Source: an uncultured Selenomonadaceae bacterium
GTDB lineage: Bacteria > Bacillota > Negativicutes > Selenomonadales > Selenomonadaceae
Direction: 5' to 3'
Assembly: GCA_945637225.1 (NCBI GenBank)
Contig: CALZDE010000124.1
Coordinates: forward strand, 1 to 6,248
DNA: 6,248 nt
This document shows positions 1-5,709 of this stretch, piece after piece; within the stretch, counting starts at the first letter, position 1, and each line of letters starts with the position of its first letter. The position numbers and the translations under genes are program-made. Under the pieces are notes generated by a model. The model did not search any database and had not been told where the DNA came from. It saw nothing but the letters and a program-made list of their open reading frames with translations.

Positions 1-1
1 T

Positions 2-55
2 CATTATCTTGGCAGTGAGGAAAAACCAACCTATACCCGTACTGTTCAGGAATAA
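2..55 (+). CDS. C-terminal 17 codons of a TnpB-like protein (partial)
   Basis: Only the last 17 codons are inside the window; they read HYLGSEEKPTYTRTVQE and end in TAA at 53-55. The gene body lies to the left and cannot be seen. If this is TnpB, it would be an RNA-guided nuclease encoded by an IS200/IS605-type element. The RuvC-like and zinc-ribbon motifs that would prove this lie upstream of the edge. The evidence is the frame, the stop and the structured RNA-like sequence directly after it. It faces the efflux operon convergently. Any other short-tailed CDS followed by a structured 3' region would look the same. Confidence 0.42.
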   Translation, partial: HYLGSEEKPTYTRTVQE

Positions 56-180
56 CGACTAAGAGATGTCCCCCACTTCTATAAGTGGCGGGTACCTTAT
101 TCTATAAACACGGTGGAGCATATCTCCATCGTCGTTGAAACGCTGTCATAGGAAGAAAATGCTTGTTGCATTTTCATGAT
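56..180 (+). ncRNA. Structured 3' region, candidate omegaRNA scaffold
   Basis: Three hairpins follow the stop codon. The first has CCC (70-72) plus CCACTT (73-78) pairing with AAGTGG (83-88) and GGG (90-92), with a 4-nt loop and a bulged C at 89. The second has ACGGTGGAG (110-118) pairing with CTCCATCGT (124-132), nine pairs with one G-T. The third has GAAAATGC (155-162) pairing perfectly with GCATTTTC (168-175) around a 5-nt loop. None is followed by a T-run on the + strand, so they are not ordinary intrinsic terminators. In TnpB systems the guide RNA scaffold overlaps the tnpB 3' end and runs to the element's right end, with the guide copied from flanking DNA. If that applies here, the guide would begin just after about 176-190. 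This is an inference from layout. Confidence 0.38.
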
Positions 181-231
181 TGAGGGCGTTATAAATTTAT
201 ATAAATAACTCAACACACCATAAATACAATG

Positions 232-249
232 TATAATATTCATATTATA
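232..249. repeat. Perfect 8-bp AT-only inverted repeat
   Basis: TATAATAT (232-239) and ATATTATA (242-249) are exact reverse complements separated by TC. Each strand therefore also carries a TATAAT hexamer. No convincing -35 box lies at the right distance on either side, so I do not call a promoter. In such AT-rich sequence the repeat may be chance, or a cruciform-prone or protein-binding site. Confidence 0.35.
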
Positions 250-283
250 ACACAATCAAATTCAAAAATAAAGCATTTGTTTT

Positions 284-324
284 CAACCAAAATATCCCCA
301 GCTACCGTAGGATAACTGAGGATA
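284..324 (-). terminator. Probable terminator after the RND gene
   Basis: TATCC-c-CAG (293-301) pairs with CTG-a-GGATA (316-324), a 9-position stem with one internal mismatch and a 14-nt loop. The loop could close further through CTAC/GTAG. Read on the minus strand, the stem begins 5 nt after the RND stop codon and is followed by TTTTGGTTG, a short T-rich tract. It could therefore end the efflux operon transcript. The stem is imperfect and the T-run short, so strength is uncertain. On the + strand the right arm is followed by CTGTTTTA, so weak bidirectional action is possible. Confidence 0.45.
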
Positions 325-329
325 CTGTT

Positions 330-3300
330 TTATGCAAATCTTTTTCTTAATCCTGTAAACCAGCTGCTTACCGGATGATTTTCAAAGAAAAGGAAAATAA
401 CTGGTATTACCAGCAGAGTAAAAATCGTTGAAGTCAGCAGACCGCCTATAATTACCCATGCCATACTCACTCTTGTCTCTGAGCCTTCTGTCATAGCTAG
501 TGCCATTGGAAGCATACCTACAATCATTGTAAGCGTAGTCATGAAAATAGGCTTCAGTCGCACTTTGCCTGCCTCTATTACTGCATCATAGGCACTCATT
601 CCTCTTTCCATCAGCGTGAGCGTATAATCAAGAAGCAGAGTACCATTTTTAGCTACAATACCATCCATTACCAATATACCTATCATAGAATAAAGATTTA
701 AGGTATTGTTCGTGATAAAAAGGAATAGCACAGAACCAATCAGACCCAGTGGCAATGAGAACATTCTTATAAAAGGCGTAATTACGGATTCATACAGAAC
801 CGCCAAAAGCATATAGATAAGAACCATCGCCAAAATGAGAGCCATCAGCATTTCACCAAAGGCATCATTCATCCTGTCAGCCTGTCCCTTAAATTTATAC
901 GTTATGCCATCACCTAAATCAGCCTTTTCCAATTCCTTTTTTGCATCCAGCAGAACATCATTTAAAGGTCTGCCCCCCAAGCTTCCGCCTACATCAATGG
1001 AACGCTGTTTATCCACTCGGCGAATTGTCACAGGGCCTTTTCCATAGCTCATTTCCGCCAAATCCCCCAAAAACATTGTCTTACCGCTGACACTTACAGG
1101 GATAGAAGCTATATCAGAAGCCTTGAAGCCATCTGCATTTTTAAAGCGTACATTAATACTTGTGTCCTGATCTTCATTCAATGGGTCATTGATTAAATTT
1201 CCCGCTTTTCGTCCTGAAACAGCTGAATAAAAAGCCGTATTAATATCACCAATCGAAGCACCTATAGCTTTTAATTTTTCTCTGTCAGGCTTCAACTGCA
1301 ATTCTGGCATACCTTCCACATAAGAACTGTTTACATCTCTTACGCCATCTATACCATTTAAAATTTTCTGTACCTTTTCTGAAGCCGCAATTAATTTAGG
1401 ATAATCATCACCTCTTAATTCAAGCTGAAGGGCACCGCCACCGCCACGAGGTCCCATATTGCTAACACCCGCGACAGAGGTTTGTGTTTCAGATACACGC
1501 ACGTCAGCCTCATGAATTTCTCCCGCAAATTTACGCATTTCCTTGGTTATATCCCATACACTGCGACTTCTTTCCTTCTTATCTACCAGCGTTACCATAA
1601 TACGGCCTTCATACGCACTGGAACCGCCGCCACGAGTCAGGAAATACTTTACTTCTGGAATTGTCCTCAGCTTTTCTTCAATTCGTACCATCACCTTATT
1701 GGTTTCATCGGTATTTTTATCCACAGGCAATTGCACCATTATCTGAAAAGAACCTTCATCTGTCTGAGGCATATATTCTGAGCCTACTGCATTCAATGGA
1801 ATTAAGGACATTACAGCAATAAAAACTGCTCCTATTCCTGCCAGCATTTTCTTTTGATTAGCCATTACCCATTTCAGCATAATTCCATATTTCAGCATAG
1901 TCCAGCGTTCAATTATATCCATTTTATGCCATAAAGGCTTCTGCTCAGGCTGCCAATTTTTCGGAAAAAACTTCGATGCCATCATTGGGGTAAGCGTAAA
2001 AGAAACCAATAAGGAAAACAAACCTGCAAAAACTATTGTTAAACCAAACTGCTTAAAGAACTGACCTGTCATTCCTGTCATAAATGCAATTGGCATAAAG
2101 GTAACAGCATCACAAAGAGTGATCGCTATCGCCGCCATACCTATTTCCATTCTTCCCTTTTCAGCAGCTTCTGCCGGTTCCTCACCCATATTCAAATGAC
2201 GTATTATATTTTCAAGAACAACTATCGCATCATCTACCAAAATACCAATACACAAGGTCATACCCATTAATGACATCATATTGAAGGTAAAGCCAGCAAT
2301 ATACATGACAAAAAATGTAGAAATAAGCGATGTAGGAATAGCAATCATAACAGCCGCAGTAGACCGCCAGCCTCTCAAAAAGAGATACAAAACAAGTCCC
2401 GTAGTGCATAAGCCTTCTATCAAAGTTCCCAGTGTATTATGAAGTGATGTACTTACATACTCCGCACTATTATTTACTACCGTAAATGTGCAGTCAGGAT
2501 TATTTTTCTTTAAAACTTCCAATTTATTAAGTACATTATCAGCAGTTTCTACTACATTAGCATTACTATTTTTGTAAACTTCCAAATTGACAGAATCCTC
2601 ACCATTCAGTCTGCCAAAACGGTCCATTCTAGCGTCCTGTTCTCTGATTTCTGCTACTGCTGTAATTGGGATATTATTTCCTTCAGAATTTTTTACAATA
2701 ATATTTTTTATTTCTGCTGCTTCCCTATATTGTGCAATTACTTTTACATCAGATTTTTCTTTTTCTGTATAAACAGAACCGGATGGTAATAATTTATTTT
2801 CAGATTTTATTGCTGAAACAATATTATCCAAAGTCAGCTTATAAGCAGACATTTTATCCTTATCAACCTCGATGGCTATTTCCTTATCCCTGCCACCACG
2901 GATTTCAATTTCAGACACACCGCCTGCCTGCTGTAACGTATCAGTAAAAATTTTATTAGCCCTTGAATAAACAGCAGATAACGGTTCTGGCGAGGTAACA
3001 GCAATCTCCATAATAGGCATATCGCTTGTGTCACGCTTAAAAACAGTAGGACTTTCTGCTTCATCAGGAAGTGAACCTCTTACCTGCTCTATTTTCTTTG
3101 TAGCATCGATAGCCGCAGCATCCGCATCAGCACCAAATTCTAATTCCAATGTCACCTTGCCACGCTCATATTCAGCAGAAGAAGTCATTTTCTTTACATT
3201 TGAAATAGACGCCAATGCATCCTCTACCGGCTTAACAATCTGCTGTTCAACAGACTCAGCACTTGCACCGGGATACCTTACATGAACTGTTATATAGGGA

Positions 3301-3425
3301 ATATTAATATTAGGCAAAAGCTCAACACCAATTCGATAATAGCTGAATAAACCTAATACCACAAAAAAAGCAACAATCATGGAAATACCAACGGGGCGAT
3401 TAATAGAAAATTTTGTTATATTCAT
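330..3425 (-). CDS. RND efflux pump inner-membrane permease, HAE1 (AcrB-like) family
   Basis: This 1031-aa protein is the full AcrB-type length. It is a proton-driven inner-membrane exporter expected to work as a trimer with a periplasmic adaptor and an outer membrane channel. The N-terminus (residues 1-30) is the first membrane segment. It is followed by the family motif ELLPNINIPYITV and YPGAS near residues 35-55. A first periplasmic domain runs to about 330, membrane segments 2-6 lie at about 335-482, segment 7 at about 527-546, a second periplasmic domain follows to about 855, and segments 8-12 lie at about 858-1016. Proton-relay residues are present: the Asp pair D398-D399 in segment 4, K926 in GIVAKNG in segment 10, and R956 with T963-T964 in RLKPIFMTT. 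A glycine-rich loop lies near 658-664. It is probably a drug, bile or toxic-compound exporter; the substrate cannot be read from sequence. The ATG start has a good Shine-Dalgarno sequence. I see no frameshift or missing domain. Confidence 0.95.
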   Translation of the reverse strand: MNITKFSINRPVGISMIVAFFVVLGLFSYYRIGVELLPNINIPYITVHVRYPGASAESVEQQIVKPVEDALASISNVKKMTSSAEYERGKVTLELEFGADADAAAIDATKKIEQVRGSLPDEAESPTVFKRDTSDMPIMEIAVTSPEPLSAVYSRANKIFTDTLQQAGGVSEIEIRGGRDKEIAIEVDKDKMSAYKLTLDNIVSAIKSENKLLPSGSVYTEKEKSDVKVIAQYREAAEIKNIIVKNSEGNNIPITAVAEIREQDARMDRFGRLNGEDSVNLEVYKNSNANVVETADNVLNKLEVLKKNNPDCTFTVVNNSAEYVSTSLHNTLGTLIEGLCTTGLVLYLFLRGWRSTAAVMIAIPTSLISTFFVMYIAGFTFNMMSLMGMTLCIGILVDDAIVVLENIIRHLNMGEEPAEAAEKGRMEIGMAAIAITLCDAVTFMPIAFMTGMTGQFFKQFGLTIVFAGLFSLLVSFTLTPMMASKFFPKNWQPEQKPLWHKMDIIERWTMLKYGIMLKWVMANQKKMLAGIGAVFIAVMSLIPLNAVGSEYMPQTDEGSFQIMVQLPVDKNTDETNKVMVRIEEKLRTIPEVKYFLTRGGGSSAYEGRIMVTLVDKKERSRSVWDITKEMRKFAGEIHEADVRVSETQTSVAGVSNMGPRGGGGALQLELRGDDYPKLIAASEKVQKILNGIDGVRDVNSSYVEGMPELQLKPDREKLKAIGASIGDINTAFYSAVSGRKAGNLINDPLNEDQDTSINVRFKNADGFKASDIASIPVSVSGKTMFLGDLAEMSYGKGPVTIRRVDKQRSIDVGGSLGGRPLNDVLLDAKKELEKADLGDGITYKFKGQADRMNDAFGEMLMALILAMVLIYMLLAVLYESVITPFIRMFSLPLGLIGSVLFLFITNNTLNLYSMIGILVMDGIVAKNGTLLLDYTLTLMERGMSAYDAVIEAGKVRLKPIFMTTLTMIVGMLPMALAMTEGSETRVSMAWVIIGGLLTSTIFTLLVIPVIFLFFENHPVSSWFTGLRKRFA

Positions 3426-3431
3426 TTATTT

Positions 3432-3438
3432 CACCCCT
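3432..3438 (-). promoter_or_regulatory. Shine-Dalgarno site of the RND gene
   Basis: AGGGGTG on the minus strand overlaps the last base of the adaptor gene's TAA stop and sits 6 nt before the ATG at 3425. It supports this start and suggests the permease is translated by ribosomes coming from the adaptor gene on the same transcript. Confidence 0.7.
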
Positions 3439-4679
3439 TATTTTTCACCATTAGACTTATCAGCAATTTTTACATTCATGCCATCCTTTAATCTGTCCTG
3501 ATTAGTCATTACTATCCTGTCACCAGCATTTAAGCCAGAAATTATTTCCTCCTCAGTATCATTTAATAAGCCTATTTTTACATCTCTTTCTTCTACGGTA
3601 TTATCTTCCTTTAGAACATACACAAAGGTACGGCCATTTCTGGAAATCACAGCTTCCTTAGTAATAAAAATAGTATCTTTACGTTGTAAAATATCTATAC
3701 TGCTGCGGGCAAAAAGACCTGCTTTAACAGTATTTTTATCAATATCAAGCTCTATTCTAGCTGTATAGGTTTTACTTGTTTCATCCATAGCAGGACTTAC
3801 GTAAATTAATTTTCCTGTAAAATTCTTACCTAATGCATCAATTGTCACATTAACGTTCATGCCATTTTCAAGCACCGCCGCATCATTTTCACTGATACTG
3901 CAATCTACAAAAACATGACTGTTATCAACAAGGCTGAAAACCTTGCTTCCTGCATTTAAATATGAGCCAACCTCTGCATTTCTATAGCCTATAATACCAT
4001 CACGAGGAGCACGCAAAATCATATCATCACGCTGTTTTCTAAGTGCTTCTGTAGCATGCTGACTCTTTTCTGCCGCATACTGCTTAGATAAAACACTGCT
4101 GTTATTCTGATTTTCTAGTGCTTCTAATTTTGCTTTAGCCGCCAAATAAATCTGTTCATTGTCTTCTAAATCACCCTGAGAAATAGCACCAATAGAATAA
4201 AGATATTTCTGACGTTCATAATCTTTTTCTACTATATTATAATTTCTCTCAGCTAAAATATAATCAGAGTGGAAATTTGCTTCCTGAGTAGTCACATCAG
4301 CAGTGGCAGCATTGGTATTGGCTTCCTGCTGAAGAATGGAAAGATCTAAATCACCTGTATCCTGCACAAGAAGAATATCGCCCTCATGGACAAAATCGCC
4401 CAAATTAGCATTGACCTTTACCACTCGCCCATTATATTTAGGTGCAAGAGCAATATTGGCATCAGCTACCGTCTTGCCTGAAAGCACTACATGCCTCATC
4501 ATATCTCTCTTCTCAACCTGCATTACCTCTACCACAGGCTCTGAAGCTGGTCTAGGTCCCTTCATTTCACCATTTTTCTTAAAAAATACAAAATAACAGA
4601 CCATTACAATAATCAGAACACAGATTATAGCCGCTATCTTCATTGATGGCTTGTTAAGATTATCTACACTATGCCTCAT
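3438..4679 (-). CDS. Periplasmic adaptor (membrane fusion protein) of the RND pump
   Basis: This 413-aa adaptor should link the permease to an outer membrane channel. Residues 14-33 form one hydrophobic N-terminal anchor. A Cys sits at 28, but the preceding residues (IVMV) do not make a lipobox, so a membrane anchor rather than a lipoprotein is likely. The first half of the lipoyl domain is around 78-108 (IALAPKYNGRVVKV, then GDFVHEGDILL). An alpha-helical hairpin with coiled-coil character spans about 112-222. The second lipoyl half is around 224-252 (LRAPRDGIIGYRNAEVGSYL). The beta-barrel (about 255-330) and membrane-proximal domains (about 335-405) follow. The chosen ATG is the first possible one, because an in-frame TGA lies 12 nt upstream. 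Its Shine-Dalgarno sequence is weak, so M13 just before the anchor is an alternative. It is the first gene of the operon, 12 nt before the permease. An isolated AcrA/MexA-type name would over-claim, so no gene symbol is given. Confidence 0.93.
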   Translation of the reverse strand: MRHSVDNLNKPSMKIAAIICVLIIVMVCYFVFFKKNGEMKGPRPASEPVVEVMQVEKRDMMRHVVLSGKTVADANIALAPKYNGRVVKVNANLGDFVHEGDILLVQDTGDLDLSILQQEANTNAATADVTTQEANFHSDYILAERNYNIVEKDYERQKYLYSIGAISQGDLEDNEQIYLAAKAKLEALENQNNSSVLSKQYAAEKSQHATEALRKQRDDMILRAPRDGIIGYRNAEVGSYLNAGSKVFSLVDNSHVFVDCSISENDAAVLENGMNVNVTIDALGKNFTGKLIYVSPAMDETSKTYTARIELDIDKNTVKAGLFARSSIDILQRKDTIFITKEAVISRNGRTFVYVLKEDNTVEERDVKIGLLNDTEEEIISGLNAGDRIVMTNQDRLKDGMNVKIADKSNGEK

Positions 4680-4715
4680 ATCATTGTCACTTCACTTTCT
4701 TATTTCATAACGTAG

Positions 4716-4721
4716 ATTATA
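4716..4721 (-). promoter_or_regulatory. Promoter -10 box for the efflux operon
   Basis: The minus strand reads TATAAT here, a perfect -10 match, 36 nt before the adaptor ATG. This predicts a transcript start near 4709 and a leader of about 30 nt. The -35 region, about 17 nt further upstream, has no good TTGACA match. A weak promoter or an activator-dependent one is therefore possible. A tandem TCTAA/TCTAA lies close to where the -35 would be. I see no convincing operator palindrome over the promoter. Confidence 0.55.
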
Positions 4722-4754
4722 CAACACAAAGATGAAAATTAGATTAGAATTTAA

Positions 4755-4799
4755 GGAAAAATAAAAGAAAATGGCAGATATACCGAAATATATCTGCCA
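4755..4799 (-). terminator. Strong intrinsic terminator, minus strand
   Basis: TGGCAGATATA (4772-4782) and TATATCTGCCA (4789-4799) form a perfect 11-bp stem with a 6-nt loop. On the minus strand it is followed at once by TTTTCTTTTATTTTT, a classic T-rich tract. No T-run follows on the + strand, so it acts on transcripts arriving from the right. It lies 116 nt after the stop of the 263-aa gene, which is far for its own terminator, but only 14 nt after the stop of the orphan coding stretch at 4814-4870. It also insulates the efflux promoter at 4716-4721 from readthrough. Confidence 0.88.
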
Positions 4800-4813
4800 A
4801 AAGCAATACAATT

Positions 4814-4870
4814 TCATACTAACGCTTCTACAAGCACCTTATTTCCTAGTTTTACTTCATGCGATCCAGC
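4814..4870 (-). pseudogene. Possible orphaned 3' end of a lost gene
   Basis: Read on the minus strand, this frame gives AGSHEVKLGNKVLVEALV followed by TGA (4814-4816). It has protein-like amino acid use and higher GC than the flanks. It is preceded in frame by a TAG at 4871-4873 and has no start codon. Its stop lies 14 nt before the perfect terminator, which is normal gene-to-terminator spacing. The simplest reading is the tail of a gene whose body was removed or displaced when the genes to its right arrived. The stretch is only 18 codons, so chance is a real alternative. I cannot identify the parent protein. Confidence 0.3.
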
Positions 4871-4915
4871 CTATATAGTTTATTTATCGAAAAAATAACT
4901 ACTATTAAAAGAATT

Positions 4916-5707
4916 TTACTGATCAATATTCTGATTTTCACCAATTTTATACATATGATTTAAAACTTTATCTTCAATTTCCTCTGCTGTATAAAAATCA
5001 AGAATATGATTACCACCATATACATTAAGAAAATTACCTGCTTTTGTAAATACTGATCTTTTATTACCATCATATACTTTATAATTTTCTTTTTCTAACT
5101 TCATCAGAGCAGAAATTAATCCTTTTGTAATTTCCAGATTACCTGTAAAATTACTTGAAAACATTATAAGTATTTTTGACGAAAAGTCTTTTTCAAAATA
5201 TCTGATTAACTCAAATTTATCTTCTCGATTTTCATCATAAGTTAATCTGCCCAGCCACCAGAGTCTTGATAAAGTATTGGTTATCAAAGAACGCCTTGGC
5301 GTAAGATTAAAAAAGTACCGGCTTCCTATTGTACTTGATATATCTCCATCTTTTTTAATATTACTTTTTACATTTAACCATCTATAATGCATATAATTCC
5401 AAAAATCACAATGCGTAAGACCTGCCCATAATCTTTCATCAGAAGCTTGCACATCACTTATATTTTTCATAGCAGTATATAATGTAATAGCGTTTTCTAT
5501 ATCCTGTTTTGACACATCGTCATCATCATTTAATTTATTAGATAAAGTAAATTCTTCTACCTGTAAATCAATTTCTACAAACGGATTTTCTTTATGAAAA
5601 AACTCATATATCCATTCATTAGATTTATCATTATAATGTTCAAAATTATTTTTCAAATTTAATTTAAGACTATGAAGGTATTCTTCCTTCATAAAATGTA
5701 ATTTCAT
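4916..5707 (-). CDS. DUF6339-family-like protein, last gene of an operon
   Basis: This 263-aa soluble protein has no signal peptide or membrane segment. Its sequence matches my memory of the DUF6339 family in length and landmarks. A lead-in MKEEYLHSLKLNLKNN (6-21) is followed by the conserved ASDERLWAGLTHCDFW (88-103) and YMHYRW (105-110). LSRLWWLGRLTYDE lies at 146-159, and the C-terminal LNVYGGNHILDFYTAEE at 227-243. No catalytic motif is obvious, and the biochemical function of the family is not known to me. It begins 2 nt after the stop of the upstream gene, with GGAGAGG 10 nt before its ATG, so the two are cotranscribed and probably translationally coupled. From memory, DUF6339 genes recur beside Z1, MutL-like ATPase, PD-(D/E)XK and methyltransferase genes, so a restriction/defence accessory role is an inference. 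An Asp run lies at 61-64. GC is low: 22% in the sample 5581-5640. Confidence 0.75.
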   Translation of the reverse strand: MKLHFMKEEYLHSLKLNLKNNFEHYNDKSNEWIYEFFHKENPFVEIDLQVEEFTLSNKLNDDDDVSKQDIENAITLYTAMKNISDVQASDERLWAGLTHCDFWNYMHYRWLNVKSNIKKDGDISSTIGSRYFFNLTPRRSLITNTLSRLWWLGRLTYDENREDKFELIRYFEKDFSSKILIMFSSNFTGNLEITKGLISALMKLEKENYKVYDGNKRSVFTKAGNFLNVYGGNHILDFYTAEEIEDKVLNHMYKIGENQNIDQ

Positions 5708-5709
5708 AC

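Larger units (their letters stand above)
1..185 (+). mobile_element. Probable right end of an IS200/IS605-type (tnpB-bearing) element
   Basis: A coding tail closes with TAA at 53-55 and is followed by about 120 nt holding three good hairpins and little else. After roughly position 180 the sequence becomes plain AT-rich spacer. A tnpB 3' end running into a structured, non-coding right end is the usual layout of IS200/IS605 and IS1341-like elements, which have subterminal hairpins instead of terminal inverted repeats. The true right boundary is not visible. I place it loosely between the last hairpin (ending at 175) and about 190. No transposase motif is in the window, so the identification rests on layout and on the style of the C-terminal peptide. 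Confidence 0.42.
186..329. other. AT-rich spacer between convergent genes
   Basis: This stretch separates the element on the left from the stop codon of the RND gene at 330-332. I see no coding sequence or RNA gene in it. It contains the inverted repeat at 232-249 and the probable terminator stem at 293-324, both listed separately. Any boundary or target flank of the putative IS would fall at its left side. Confidence 0.6.
4680..4915. other. Intergenic junction between the efflux operon and the right-hand operon
   Basis: This 236-nt gap holds, reading leftward, an AT-rich strip (4871-4915), the orphan coding stretch (4814-4870), the strong terminator (4755-4799) and the efflux promoter (4716-4721). 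I see no tRNA, direct repeat or recognisable attachment core. The AT-rich strip is where a breakpoint between the two sequence blocks would most naturally fall. Confidence 0.5.

Noticed and set aside
70..175. Ordinary intrinsic terminators after the left-edge gene
   Set aside because: None of the three stems is followed by a T-rich tract on the + strand; a structured RNA or transposon end explains them better.
835..1781. Several + strand open frames opposite the RND gene (835-1047, 1482-1781, 1543-1746)
   Set aside because: They lie antisense inside a complete, conserved 1031-codon gene, have no ribosome sites or recognisable domains, and are explained as shadows of it.
2587..3285. Further short frames over the 5' part of the RND gene (2587-2772 +, 2732-2947 +, 2876-3064 -, 3028-3285 +)
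   Set aside because: All overlap the permease coding sequence in other frames, and the permease reads through without any break.
4336..4596. 86-codon + strand frame opposite the adaptor gene
   Set aside because: It is antisense to the anchor and first lipoyl half of the adaptor and shows no independent evidence of coding.
4640..4679. Lipoprotein signal in the adaptor protein
   Set aside because: The Cys at residue 28 follows IVMV, which lacks the small residue needed before a lipidated Cys, so the segment is read as a membrane anchor.
4680..4915. tRNA gene or tRNA-derived attachment site at the junction
   Set aside because: No cloverleaf, T-loop motif or CCA-like end could be found on either strand, and no direct repeat pair is visible.
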